From Nigrospora sphaerica (lineage: Eukaryota; Ascomycota; Sordariomycetes; Amphisphaeriales; Apiosporaceae), in contig JAGVVL010000027.1 in NCBI GenBank assembly GCA_018287875.1, positions 248,001-312,000 on the forward strand: a stretch of DNA of 64,000 nucleotides. The letters run 5' to 3'. The notes beneath the pieces were generated by a model. That model searched no databases, had not been told where the DNA came from, and saw nothing but the letters and a program-made list of their open reading frames with translations. Positions 11,383 to 23,958 of the stretch are shown piece after piece (position 1 is the stretch's first letter; the number at the start of each line of letters is the position of its first letter). Both the position numbers and the translations under genes were made by a program.

Positions 11383-14300
11383 GGCTCACGGTTTGGGCCT
11401 TCGCGGCGGCAAAGCTCCAGGCGGAGAGGAGTTAGGTTCCCCAGACAGGTCTCGGCTCGGGCTCGGCGCAAGGGGGCTTAATTCGGGCGCTGATCGGAGG
11501 CGGGCGCGAAAACGGCGTCGCCGGCGGTTAGGCACGAAGGGCGAGGAGAGTGCGGAACCAAGGCCACCGCAGCGTATACGATACAACGATGGGCGTGCTG
11601 ACTTCGAGGCATTCAGTCGCGGCGTGGGTAGTTGCCCGTGTGGAACCGTGAGCGACAGAACCGGCAAACCCAAAGCAGGAAGTACCGAGGTGCAACGAGG
11701 GTCGTAAGGGTTGGCAGCGATAAGGAAGGGAAGGTGAGGACTTGTGGGTTTGGATGTTTGTGGAAATCAACCCAACCCAAGCAAACCAGCTCGTAAGGGG
11801 CGGAACGACAACCCTTCGCGTGTTCCGTTGGTGGCGTCGCCTAGCAGAGTCGGAGAAGCTTTATTGTGGTCGCGGGATGGTAGGCTTGCTTGCCGGGACT
11901 AGGCGCTGGGCGCGAGACGAGAGCAAGCAAGTACCGGTAGCAACAGACCGGGTAACAGGACCGAGCAGAGTGACCCCAGGATCCGATCAGAGGAGAGGGG
12001 GAAAAGTCCACAGGTCGAGCAGCACAGTCGACGAGCTGTCTCTATGTGTGAGGTGTGCAATCAGTCGAAGCTGATGGCTGGGGGACATGCGCGCGTGCGC
12101 GGATGGGAATCGGCCGTCATTTAAACTTCGGTTGCGATGGTTTTTTTGACGATGGGGGTTTGTCCCACTACGTGGGGCCGGTGTAGGGATCTAGTGCCCA
12201 GCGCAGGCGGGGCGTCCGGGCCTTTGAGGCCTGTATGGGCGTTGAACCAGCAGTACTACATCCAGGGGACCCCGGTCACCGGGAACCACTGTTCGTCGCT
12301 GGGAAGCCTCGATTCTATCGAAGAGGTTGGAAGTACCTCCAAGGTTCCCTGCTTCTGGAATAGAGGGACGGCGAGGACGGCACCCGCGCCGACCGCTACC
12401 ACCCGTCATCTGTCCGGCCAGAAAGCGCTGTGGGTGACAGCCAGGACGTTCCGGGCCCGGATCCGGTCAGTTGTAGAGGAAGAGGTCCCCTTTGCACCCC
12501 CCAGGCCATTCGACTCGACACCAAATAAGAGCCAGCCCATCATCGTGAAGTATGAATGGCGTTCGTATCCCATCTCACTGTCGCCATCAACCAGAGTTGT
12601 AGATGTCATCCCATACCATCCTGGCCCACCCATCCCCGTGCCCTACGCACAGAGTCCATCCCGGCTTGGGCGAGCTTCCCACGATGGGTGAGCTCGGGGT
12701 TCGATCAAGTTGAGGAATGAGAGGCCTGGTCAGAGCGAGGAGGACTGGGGGGCCGCGTGCTACTTCGCATCGACGGTCTCTTTATATCTTGCAACAGCTG
12801 CTGGCTTCGGGTGCTGGCCTCCTGACAGGGACCAAGGGCCTCACCGAGATCCCGAGACGGCGGAAGGAGAAGAAGAATAATAAGAGGGGGTGCTTAGGCC
12901 ACGGGGTGCATATACGGAGTATGGAGAGAGAGCATGTTGCAATTCTCAGCGTGCCGATCCCGCCCCAAGCGACTTGGACCGTCGCACGTCAAAAAAGAGC
13001 GATTAGAAGGGCGTTGGGGACCCCGACCAGGACCTATTGTCCCGGATGCCATGGATGGATGGAAAGGGGATGCATGCAGTCTCACTCACTGGCGCTCTTC
13101 TGATTGGTTTCGGCATTGCTTCTGGCTGCCCCCGTATGCATGTCTCCGTACTATGCAGATCTACCAGATCCGCAGGCCGTGGCAACCATGGGACTGACTG
13201 TCAATAAACAAACCACTCCCCTTAATAAGCCCCCCCAGCAGACCGCCATCCGCAGGGCGCAAACCCACGCTTTCCGAGGTCCCCTCACCATCTCGATACG
13301 GGAAAGCCTGTGAGTCAATTGCTATACCCAACCCAAAGCTTGGGGTCGCACGACCAGAGACGAGACTGCACGAGGTACACAACCTTAATTCCTTGCGTCA
13401 CCGGCCGACTAGCAAGCATGGATGGGACGGGCTACCGGGCCAGGACGACAGAAAACGGGGGGGGGAATGGTCTAGGCTATTGCTATCTACGGCATGGCTG
13501 CTCCATTCCCGCCTCAAGCGAACCCGACAAAGGCGCGCCGGTACTTTCACACTCGCACGCTGTACACAGTACCTCCCCCGGAACCGCCAAGATCAGCACC
13601 CCACGTGAGCCATCGATATTTCATGCGAATCGCGGTTGCTTGCTGGTCGGCTGAACGAACATGTACAAAACCTGCAGGTATATCAACCGTATCGAATTGC
13701 GTAAAAGCAGCAAGAGATCCCATAGATCCGTCTCGCAGGATGAGTACCTTGTGGGTACCTGGGCTGGCGCAAACGGATCTCTGTCGTTGTGGTCTTCCCT
13801 GCTCCGGATAGGGCCCCTGCTAGCCTAGCAGTAGTCTCAGTAGGACAAAGATACCGCCCGATGATGCTCCAGAGCGCCAGAGACTTGGCTACAGGCAGGT
13901 ACCAAGGGCCTGTGGTATGGCTTGAAGCTGTGCCGCCCAAACGGCATGAACTAGGTACACGCCGTGACCTTCAGGCTCTCAGAAGCCTCCATTTCAGGGC
14001 TTTCCAAGTTGTTGCGAGGTGCCCTGCAGCAACCATTGCACCGGTGCTGCACAGGTGCAACAGCCGTCGCCGCCTTCTCGACTCAGTTCCAATTTGTCGC
14101 CGCCGCCGCCGCCGCCGGCAGCGACGACAAGAGCGCCAGTCTCTGCGTTTTGAGGTCGGGGTGCCACATTGAAGCAAGCCGGGGGGAAAAATAACACCAG
14201 CCGGCAACCACGGCACCGCCAGCACCAAAAAAAACCCAGTACAAATTGCCCGGGTGGTGTGTGCCCGCGAGTGGCGTGCTGACTTCCAAACGAGAAATGC

Positions 14301-16495
14301 CAGCCTGCAAAAAGGCTTTAGCCGCTTGGCGCATCACCCCCAGACCCATCACATTACGTTGCCTCCCTATCTTAACTGCAGTCCGACGTCACACAGTGGC
14401 ACCCGACTCGCCAAGCCAGAGAGCGACTGGTTCCTTCGGCTCGCGCGAGCGTGCGCTCCAAGCAAGAGGGGGGAAAACACCAAGTTCACAATAAAGCACC
14501 GTGACATCCCCGACGGCCAAGCCTACCTAGACCGTCCGCTCGTCTCGGCGTTCTGGGCATTGTGGGCAGCGAAATCTCTCATCGGTGGCAAGCCCAGGCA
14601 AGCGCTTTCCGCCGAGCCAGACAAGCTTGACAACCTTGACAAGCTCCTCCAACAAGCCTCCGACAAGCCTAGGCATCGCACGGCATCGTCACCGGTCGTT
14701 CTTGGTCCTCAAACGGCCAAGAACACAGCGCTTCTGATTGGGGAGCGGTCCTGAGTCGTTTCACAACGGTACCGCCGGTGCTAAAAAAAACGAGAGAGGC
14801 CGGGGGGGTCTCCGGCCGCCAACCCCGGAGCCCACGACTCACGCACTCCCGCCCCGGGGCCTTTGGAGGTCGGAGGGAGGCAAGAAGAGTAGGTAGGTTG
14901 TCAGGGTGTCAGTGTGTGGGGGGGGGGGGCACTTTGCCTCTCCTCCCAGGCCTCGACTTCCAGCAGGTTCCCGGCTTGTGTCTGCCCTGTCTGCTCACGG
15001 GCCCTGCCAGCTCTCCAGCCTCCCAGCGGGTCAGCCTGCCCGCTCGCGCGCTAAATTGCATCAGCAGAATGCCATCCGCGGCCCCCCCATCGGTCTGCCA
15101 GGCTCACCAGGCTACGGGGCCTGTACCCGCCCGTCGGCCTGACTGTCACCCGACTTGTGACGATAGGAGGACCGAGAGCATTCGGTAACCACAACATACG
15201 CCGGCTCTTGTCGGGATTGCAGAGTCCATTTCCACTTTCTGTGATCCCCACTTCTTCTGGCCTTGTCGCGTTCGAGATCGTGTAGGTACATACCTCCCAG
15301 CGAAAGAGCTCACCTCTTGCGAGGGCCGAATTGCGAGGATTACGTATAGCCGCTAGCCCCGCTGGCTGGGTATCTTCTCCATGCGAGGGAAGGGTGCAGG
15401 CATTTCCGCCGAACTTGGAGTGCAGGACTATACCACGTAGAGTTCCGCAGGTCTCCAGTTTCATTTGCGCCCTCTCCACAAACCCTTCCGGTCTTCCGTT
15501 CTTTCCTGCCGCCTCTCGTGCCGGCCCCGAGTCCGTCCCAGCTGCCACGCACCGACGGCGCCCTGGCAGGGAATCATCTCTGCGGCCTGGACTCTGGTGG
15601 GTGGCCCTGTCCCCCGGCGGGCTGGTGGCTGCGCGCCTGCGCCTCCCTCCCAGTCCCAGTCTTCGGGCCCCAATGGTCCTTTCCAAAAGGGGTCCGTGTT
15701 TTGCGCGCGCGCGTGGTCGTCGATATACACGCGCGCCCACGCCCTTTTTCTCCGCATGGTGGCCCGCCTGCGATCTCGGGAGACGGTGAGGAAGCCCGCA
15801 GCGACGTGTGGCCCCTGCGGCCCCCCGGGAAGGTGGGAATCTTGTTCAACAGGCCACACGAGGCCGAAGGCGCAAACGCCCAAGCGGCCAAGAGGGAGAG
15901 GCCTAGACTCATGGATGCAACGCTCGGGACAGGAACGCGCGAGGCGGAGGGAAAGGGTTTGACACAACCCTTCTTCGCCGCGCTTCTCTACCTCGCCCTG
16001 GCAACTCGGGGCAGAGGCCATCCTTCCATCCGTATAAACCGTACAGACTATATTAACGTCGGCGCCGAGGGGAGCTATCCAGGGAAGCCATCAAAGGAAT
16101 TTCCCTTCTTGGCAAGGGTTCGTGTCAGAACGTAGCGCGTTTCTAACCTCTACACACCCCTCCAATGTGATCACCACAGGCGTAAATGAACAAAACTGGG
16201 CATTTTGGTTTGGCAGTTCCCTTTATTCTAGTTGTCTTCTCCTGGGCATTCCCCATGGCCACATCCTCGACATGATGTATGCTTGCGTTGTGGCTCTGTC
16301 GGCTGGGGCAGCACACTGGCGACTCTCATTCGGTATGCTCGGGGTCCTACATGGACAATGTATACCAGTCTCGATTCCTTGCGGCTCGACACTGGCCGGG
16401 CAATTCTCCTCCGCGATCTTTTTCACCAGGTTCCCGAGTCTCCAGTGCCATGTGGGAAGCCCACCTCACGAACCACGCACCAGCTTCATGATCCC
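11383..16495. other. Long intergenic region (5.1 kb) upstream of nha1
   Basis: No gene recognised. Many open frames of 60-230 codons occur on both strands because the stretch is GC-rich, but translations are Arg/Pro/Ser/Gly-rich, match no family and show no consistent splice joins. A 12-G run lies near 14927-14938. The left part should hold the nha1 promoter and leader. An unrecognised non-coding transcript or a small gene cannot be excluded. Confidence 0.5.
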
Positions 16496-17170
16496 CTACT
16501 TGTCCGCCGTATAGGACAGGACGACGGCGACCACGAGGGCCACGGTGGCGGTGACGACGATGACGGCCATGGTGGTGAGCAGGGCGACGACGGCCATGGC
16601 GAGGAGGAGCGCGGCAAAGGTCGTCATGGTAGTCGGCAAGGATTGAACTGTGCGGCGCGCCGTCTCCTGGGTCTGCGCTCACGACGACGACGACAGGGGG
16701 TCAGCAAAGCCACCCTAGCACACCCTCTTTTCCCTCACCCTCCGGGGACGAACGGCACACGAGACGGGGGTCCTTCTCCCCATCGTGACCCTTCTATTTG
16801 GGGAAAGGGAGGGGGGAAACGTACCTGGGTCTGGGCGGCGTCGAGGCGTCGGTCGAGGTCGGCGGCGAAGCCGGCTTCCAACTCGGCGCGCAGCCGGGCG
16901 ACAAGCTCGCGCACCACCTCCTAGGGCTCCTCGCGATCCTTCTCGGCGTCCCGGCGCACGGCGGCGAGCCCGGCCCGCATCTCGCGCCGGAGCTTGTCGA
17001 GAAGGCCGGCGGCGGGCAGAGGTTGGCGGGCCAGGTTCTGGACCTCGCATCGCAGCGGCGCCGGCAGGCTGAAGGAGAACGAATGCGCGTTGGCGCCGGG
17101 CAGCTTGAAGAGCTCCTGGGCGGGCGGCTTAGCGGCATCCCGGGTGGGCGGTTTGGCTGCGCCCTGGGCG
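16496..17170 (-). pseudogene. 5'-truncated coiled-coil protein with C-terminal TM segment
   Basis: Two exons on the minus strand: upstream exon to 16825, intron 16673-16824 (GTACGT...GCAG), last exon 16496-16672. The upstream exon encodes a Lys/Pro/Ala-rich stretch, then helical charged sequence (LLDKLRREMRAGLAAVRRDA; VRELVARLRAELEAGFAAD). The last exon encodes a short linker and a 35-residue hydrophobic segment ending in DK-stop, so the protein would be tail-anchored. An in-frame TAG (16921-16923) interrupts the helix; CAG to TAG explains it. No ATG exists in frame upstream before the P450 fragment begins on the other strand, so the 5' end is missing. I do not recognise the family. The clean intron with phase-0 joins shows that this was a real gene. 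Confidence 0.55.
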
Positions 17171-17177
17171 GGCTTGG

Positions 17178-18184
17178 AAGCGCCTCTGCCTGCCGCCCTG
17201 CCTGTTCGCCTGGCTCGAGTACGGGCCGTTCCGGGCGGCGCGCTTCCGCCTCGCCTCGAGCGCCCGCCTGTTCGCCATGGGCGCCGAGCTCTGCGCCCAG
17301 GCCGCCCGCGCCGCCCGCGCCCGCGCCGACTGGGAGCACGCCGCCGGGGAAGCGGCCGGGGAGCCCCCCAGCGTCTACCGGCTCTTCACGGACCGCACGC
17401 TGCCCCCCATGGGCCCGCGCGCCCTCGACTGGGCCGACGACGCCGCCCTCGCCGCCGAGATGGCCGGCCAGGTGCTCGCCGCCACCGAGACGACGTCATC
17501 GGCCCTCACCTTCATCGTGTACGAGCTGGTGCCGCGGCCGGCGCTGCTGGCGCGGCTGCTCGCCGAGCTCGACGCCCTGCCCGTCCCTTCCTCCTCCTCC
17601 GACGGCGACGACGAGGCCGACCGGCTCGCCGCCCTGCCCTTCCTCGATGCCTGCATCAAGGAGGGCCTACGCTTCTGGCCGCCCGTGGCGCTGACGAGCA
17701 GCCGCGTGGCGCCGGCGGGCGGGCTCGACGTGCTGGGCTACCACCTACCGGCCGGCACCGTGGTGGCGACGCAGGCGCTGTCAATGAGCCGGCAGCGGCC
17801 GGACCTGTTCCCGCACGCCGACACGTACGACTCGACGCGCTGGCTGCCGCCCGTCGCCGCTGACGGAGCCGACGCCGGGACGGCCAAGACGACGGCGGCG
17901 GCGGCGGCGGCGGCCGAGGCCATCCTCCGCCAGCGCCGCGCCCTTCTCGTCCCCTTCGGCGTCGGTGCCCGTCGCTGCCCCGGCGGTAACATGGCTCTCG
18001 ACCAGATGCGCCTGCTGCTCGCCGCCCTCGTGCGCCACTTCGACCTCGCCCTTGCCCCCAAGACCACGCCCTTGCCCCCAAGACCACGCCCGCCGCCATG
18101 GCCGCCTTCGAGGCCAACGGCTACCGCTCCCGCCACGACGCCTGCCACCTCATCTTCACGCCGGGCGAGAAGGCCGTGGCCTAG
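17178..18184 (+). pseudogene. 5'-truncated cytochrome P450
   Basis: About 335 codons of a P450 C-terminal two-thirds. Visible landmarks: I-helix-like AATETTSSAL, K-helix ExxR within EGLRFWPPV, a PERF-region equivalent (YDSTRWLPP), and the haem loop FGVGARRCPGGNMA with the ligand cysteine. P450s are ER-anchored monooxygenases; the missing part includes the membrane anchor and the start. After the haem region a 20-bp tandem duplication (18049-18088) shifts the frame; in the other frame the natural C-terminus (AAFEANGYRSRHDACHL) can still be read to a TAG at 18182-18184. The gene abuts a second 5'-truncated gene on the opposite strand and lies next to a dead PKS, so it is likely a remnant tailoring enzyme of that cluster (inference). 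Confidence 0.8.
18049..18088 (+). repeat. 20-bp tandem duplication inside the P450 relic
   Basis: Two exact adjacent copies (18049-18068 and 18069-18088) beginning CCCTTGCCCCC. Twenty bases is not a multiple of three, so the duplication alone frameshifts the P450 C-terminus. Confidence 0.9.
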
Positions 18185-18786
18185 AATACCATTTCGCCCT
18201 CTCTGCCGTCTTTCGGCGGCCCTCGCACGCCGCCGTCCTAGCCCGTGTTCTTTTGACCCACAGTGGTGACATGGGATGGCATTATAGTCGTTCTCAAATA
18301 TGCCGCAAGTCACGGCAGGTGTGTCGTGCGTAATCCTAATCTAGATATCTTTCTTGCGTACCTCGCCCCTGTAGATTAGATCCGTAGCGAATTCGATAGC
18401 ACATGGCCGCCTACTTGATGCATCTGGAAAACCTCGCTCTAAGAATGTATTAATCTACTATGTAGCCTACTCTCCGCCTGGATCCGTCAAGAATCCCTAG
18501 GCGAGAAATGCAGTCGCTGATTCCACCGCCGCCATAGGCCCTTTATTAACACCAGATGACTTCCCTCCAGCCTGGGTAGATGGATAAGTATACAGCGGTT
18601 GCGCAAAAGAAAGAAAGAAAGACCGGGGGATACATCGTAGCCAACATTTCCCGTCTAGTTCTAGAAGCAATAAAGCTGCATAAGAGCGAGGGGGAAAATG
18701 AACAGGGGAGAAAAAAAAGGAAATGGAGTATAAGCCAGTCCATGGCCCCTCCGGATATACACACGAAAAGGCACCCTCCCTTCCCT
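18185..18786. other. Intergenic, P450 relic to PKS relic
   Basis: Six hundred bases between the 3' ends of two convergent relics. It becomes AT-richer than the flanks from about 18330; no feature recognised. Confidence 0.6.
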
Positions 18787-21700
18787 CTACGCCTTAGCGG
18801 CGGTGGCCACGGCGCCTTCCGTCTTGCTGACGATGAGCTCGGCGAGCACGGTGACGTTGGCGGTGGTGAGCAGCTCGAGGATCTGGAGATTGGCGCCGAG
18901 CTCGCGTGTGATCCAGTTTTGGACCTCGATGGCGGTGAGGGAGGTCGAGGCCGTACGAGGCCATGGAGCGCTGGGTGTCGACGTCGGCGCGCGCCACCGA
19001 CAGAACCTCGCTCAACTTCTCGAGAATGCCCTCCGTCGCCACCTCGGCCATGGCCTCGGCGCCGCCGCTGCCCGCCGCCGCCGCCTCGGTTACCGCCGCC
19101 GCCTTGAGCTCCGCGAACCGCGGGTCCGACGCGTAGTACGGCAGCGCCCCGGTCTGTGGGTGCGGCGCCAGCTTGAGGCCCGTCAGCACCTGCGCCTGCG
19201 GGCACCGTCCCGACACGGCCACGGCGAGCAGCCCGAGCACCTCCTCGACCGATGCCGTCTCCCCGCCAAAGTTCTTCAGGATCTCCGCCTCGCGCTCCTT
19301 GTTCTCCGCGATGTAGCCGGTGCCCGTGATAGCCGTGAGATCGAGCGACACTGCCGGCAGGCCGCGGGCCGCTCTGTACGCCGCGAAGCCGTCCAGGAAC
19401 GTGTTGGCCGCTGCGTAAGCAGCTTGGCCTCGACTTCCCAGTACGCCGGATGCCGAAGAGAAAAGCACAAAGTAGTCCAGGCGCGTATTGGCCGCCTCCA
19501 GAGCGTTGTGAATGTTCCAAGTACCGTCAATCTTGGACCGCACAGTCGACGTCCAAGACGCGTGCGTCATGTCTTCGAAAAGGCCGTCCTGTGAAGTGTA
19601 AGCAGTGTTTTCGTAGTATATTACCAGGAAAAAGGAAAACTCGTTCATAAACTCACCTCGAGAACCATGGCCGCATGAACGACACCGCAAATGGGCGGCA
19701 GAGTCTTGGCACAGTCGCTAATGAGCAGTCGGACCTGCTGTTCGTCGGCTACATCGCATGCCTTGGCGACTATGATGGCCTGTCCACTGAGCTTCTGGAT
19801 CAGCTTCTTGACCTTAGTATTGCCTCCCCCGCTTCGGGAGAGCAACGCAATGTGCCGCGCGCTATTCTTGACCATCCACTTAGCCATACTGCGTCCCAGA
19901 CCTCCCGTGCCGCCCACAATAACGTGGGTGCCATCGCGGTTGAGGGCCGAGCCCGCAGCCGTGTGAGAAGCCATGACCTGCTGGTTACCCTTGGGAGTGA
20001 CAACCACCGGCTCCAGTGCTCCCCGCTGAGCCCTCTGCAGGCCCTTTGACAGTTCAGTAAGGGGCAGCGTCTGTAGATTCCGAAGGGGCTTGAAGAGGCC
20101 CTGGGTGAAACCCGCGACGACGGCGGCAAGCACGGCGACCATGACATTAGGGCGGGTAACAGCCAAGTTGAGACCATCGCTCCTGACCATGAGTTTTTGG
20201 ACCTGCTCGAAGTCCTCCTTGCCAATGGACAACAGCAGAGACTTATTCAGCTCGTTTAGAATGATGAAGAACCCAGAGAAGTCGTGTATCTCATCCAGCT
20301 TAGATACTCGAGGCGTGATGCCGACGTTCTCCTGGATGACCTGGCTCAATGCCGCCACGAGCGGATCGCTCTGTGCTTGATCCGTGACCAACACGATACA
20401 GCTGCCGTGTAGGTCTAAATGCGTCTGGCATATCCCGTTAGCTTTTCGCTCCCCGGTTTTCGCCCACCGCATCTTGTAGCATAGTTCTCGCGGCTTCGTC
20501 TATTCTTCCGCAGCGGCCTTCAGCGGCGCCAGCTTCAGGCCGAGGATGGAAACGACTGACGTCTTACTCTCGGCAGGTGCAAAAAGTTCCGCGAGAAAAG
20601 CACCCGTCTTTTTATCCTTGGCGGATTGTACAAAGAATTTCTCTCCGGCGCTGCGCCGCCAGTCGCTGCTCAGGTTGACTCGCATTTATTGAATGGACGA
20701 AGTCAATTGCGGCACGCCGATGCCGTCGATTCCACATTCGACCTGACTGACCTATAGCAGCGGTTCCAAGACGGCAGGGTGTATGAGGTAGGGCTTCTCA
20801 TACTCCATGGGCATAAGGGAGGTCGTCTCCAGCAGTGCACCATTAGCGCTATATATGTCTCCGTCGATGCCTATTTTCTTCATGTTCCACATGAACCCTG
20901 GGCAACCCGCTCCCTGGGCAATCATGTTGAGGTAGTGCGTCACGGCGGGGATCTGTTTCTGCCAGGGCTGTTTGTTCATGTTAGCCTGTCGCATCACGGA
21001 GCTGTGGCGACGGCTGTCGCCAGCTTCTGCGGGCTTCACCTCAACAACGCCGCGGCAGTGCTCAAGCCAGCCACGCTTTACCTCGTAGGTCGTGATGCGG
21101 AACTCATCCCCCGTAATGCCGCATAGCTGAAAGTTAACGAGCATCTCGACTTGTTCGCCCTCCTTCAGGTACAGGTGCTCCTTGATGACCACGTCCTGCA
21201 CCTCAAAGGTACCGGCTTCCACGCTCTGCATTATGGCACGTTGATTTGCCGCTTCGATGATCATGGAGAGGAAGGCCGATACGGGAAACACCATGCGCAT
21301 GTGAAACAGGCTGTCGCGCAGCTAAGGGAGCTCGTCTAACCTGATGAAGTTTCGCCAGGCTGGCTCTAAGTCACTGCTCCAATCTGCCAGGGTGCCCAGC
21401 AGATCGTGGCGCGCGAATGCTTTCAGTCGATGCTGGCGCGTGATTCGACTCTTATACCAGCACCGCTGGCGTGTCCAGGGGTACGCAGAGAGGTATGATA
21501 TGACATCGGGCTTCTCTATCTCGGGGCGGTTGTGGTTGATATTGAACCAGTCGAGGCCTTCGTAGCCACGCATCCAAAGCTGACCGGCAAGCTCTATGCA
21601 GGTAACGGTGGCATCGCGGTTCCGCGCTAGCGCGGACATGTAGCCCGGCATCTTAGAAGCAGGCAAACCGAGGCTCTTGAGCGTTTGTAGCATCGGGCCC

Positions 21701-23958
21701 TTCAAGGCCGCGGCAGGTCCGATCTCGACAATGATATCGGGTGAGCTTTCCTGGCAGAGCTTTTGCATAGCGCTACTGAACCGTGCCGGGCTGGTCAGGT
21801 TGTCGACCCAGTACTGGGGGCCCAACTCGTCCGTGCCAATCTTCTGGGCGCGTACGGAGGAAATGAACTCGACGCTGCCGTCTGTCTCGCACAGCCCGAT
21901 GCTGCAGATGGGCTGGCTAATGTGGGCCTTGTTGACTTGGGTATCCTCCTTACTTCTCAGTAACTCCTCAAGCAGTGAGAAGTCCGATCCCAGTTTTAAA
22001 AGATACTTGTCGGCCTTGTTGATTGCAGATTCAAACACCGGGTGGGATTTGAGCAGCTCACGACCCATGGCGTGCCATTGCGCGCCCTGGCCCGTGAACA
22101 CAAAGGCCACTTTCGGCGGCTGTGAAGGGGCACGACTCGGCACGGCATCGGCGCTGTTCAGGGCGATGGCCAAGGAGCTGCACATGTCGGAAACAATTGC
22201 TAACTGCCAGGATAAGTGGGATCGGCGTTAGCAGAGCGTGTATGCGAGATTTTGTGACATCGTGGTCTGGTACAGCTCTGCGTGTTGCTCAAGGAACACG
22301 CCCAGTTTCTCGACACTTCGGCGTAGGGCCTCCTCATCGTTAGCGCTAAGCACGAACAAGCGCTTGCTCTTGAGGTGTTCGGTTCCATTGGTTGTGCCAA
22401 AAACGAACTTCTCGTTTAAGGAAGGGATAGGTTCGAGAATAGCGTGTCCATTTGAGCCACTGAAGCCGAAGTTGTTCACGCACACGTAGTTCTTGTTCCG
22501 AGGAAGCAGGAGCTGGCGCTGGGGGATCTGAATGGATTGTCAGCACGACTCGCATCAATGCCGAGCTTTGTTGCCTTGACGAAAAGCTCACTTTCATATT
22601 CCAATCGTCCAGAGGGATAGCCGGGCTAGCTCGCTCGAAATCGGCGTTCGGTATAATGAAGCCCTTTTCCAGCATGAGGGCTGCTTTTATGACCGAAACG
22701 ATGCCACTTGCATTCTCGAGGTGACCAATATTCGCCTTGACGGAGCTAATGTGAAGCGGATCGCTGCTCGACAAGCTCTTGTCAAACACGCGATGTATGG
22801 CGGTGGCTTCGATTGGGTCACCCTTTGCAGTACCCGTGCCGTGGGCCTCGAAGAAAGCGACCGACTTGGGATCGACGTTGGCCTGTGACAGCACTTTCCT
22901 TACAAGGCGTTCCTGCTCGTCTTCGCTTGGAGCAACGATGACTTTTACTTCGTTAGAGATCGCGTAATGAGTGGGAGAAGAGGTAATACGAACCCACTGT
23001 ACGCCCATTATGGCTCATACCAGTATGCTTAATGACGGCCCGCACGTGGTCACCGTACTCGATGGCTTTATGCAGCGGCTTCAGGATGATGACACCCGCA
23101 CCTCCGCCTCTGGCGTAGCCAGACTTGGCATGGTGGGTGGTCAAAGGAATAGGTCTTTCCCGACTCGGCGAACAGTCTACAAACATTCATCAGTATAACG
23201 CAATCCACCTGGTCGTAACGGCGTACCTCAGCTTCGCCATAGACACCTAGATGTCGGGCTGCGTAATGAGGTGAGAGGCACCAATAATGGCCTGCTCCGA
23301 CTCGCCCGAACGGATGCTCTGCATGGCCTGGTGCAGGGCGTACATGCTTGAGGAGCATGCTGTGTCGAGGGTAAAGGCCGGCCCGCGCAGGTTGTAGAAG
23401 TACGATATACGGCCTGCCAGGAAAGCACCCTGAGAACCAGTCGGGTCGTACATGGACGCGTCGTCCAAATCACGGAGGTTGCCGTGCCGGTGCTCATTTT
23501 GGGAACCGCCAATGAATACACCCACGTTCCGGCCACTGATCTTTTCCTTCGGAATACCGGCATTCTCTAAGGCCTCGTAGGTACATTCCAAGAGCAACCA
23601 CTGCACGGGGTCTTTAGCTTTTGGTTAGCTAAACCAGTCCTCAAAGTGTTAGACGGGGGAAAGGGGTGATGGGTACCCATAGTCTCGGCTTCCTTCTTGG
23701 TCATGTCGAAGAAGGCTGGATCGAACATCTGGATGTCCTGTGACAGGAAGCAGCCACCTTACGCATTGATCGTGGCCCCCTTTTCTCGGGGTTCGGTTGA
23801 TTATAGGCCTCCGGATTGAAGCGATCCTCGAGAATCTTGGACCAGCAACTGCGACCCTTGCTCATCAGCCGCCAAAAGTCGTTGGGCGTAGACACATCGC
23901 CCGGCAAGCGACACGCCATGCCCACGATGGCAATTGGAACCAGCTCGTCTGACGACAT
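18787..23958 (-). pseudogene. Highly reducing polyketide synthase, degenerate
   Basis: From the ATG at 23958 the order is KS (VPIAIVGMACRLPGD; DTACSSS near 23370; EAHGTGT; NIGH), a KS-AT linker, AT (FVFTGQGAQWHAMGREL), DH, a remnant around CYKMRW, the tail of an ER, KR (VIVGGTGGLGRSMAKW) and ACP (SMASYGLD). At least four spliceosomal introns remain readable. It is dead: in-frame stops at 23759, 23247, 22228, 21322, 20752, 20686 and 20500; frameshifts after NPEKRG, before AKSGYARGG, near NGRTVG and at the ACP serine; the AT core with its catalytic serine is deleted between SQPICSIGL and CETDGSVEF; the DH histidine position reads Ser (LRDSLFH); MT and the NADPH part of ER are gone. When whole it would have made a reduced polyketide chain. 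Confidence 0.9.

Noticed and set aside
14254..14754. 166-codon plus-strand open frame
   Set aside because: No family features, no splice partners, and Lys/Leu repeats come from a locally repetitive AAGCTTGACAACCTTGACAAGC stretch; not enough support for a gene.
15051..15740. 229-codon minus-strand open frame
   Set aside because: Arg/Gly/Pro-rich translation overlapping several other frames; looks like a GC-content effect.
16794..17339. 181-codon minus-strand frame overlapping the P450 start
   Set aside because: It runs in a different frame from the spliced coiled-coil gene and is Pro/Arg/Ser-rich; shadow of the P450 and coiled-coil sequences.
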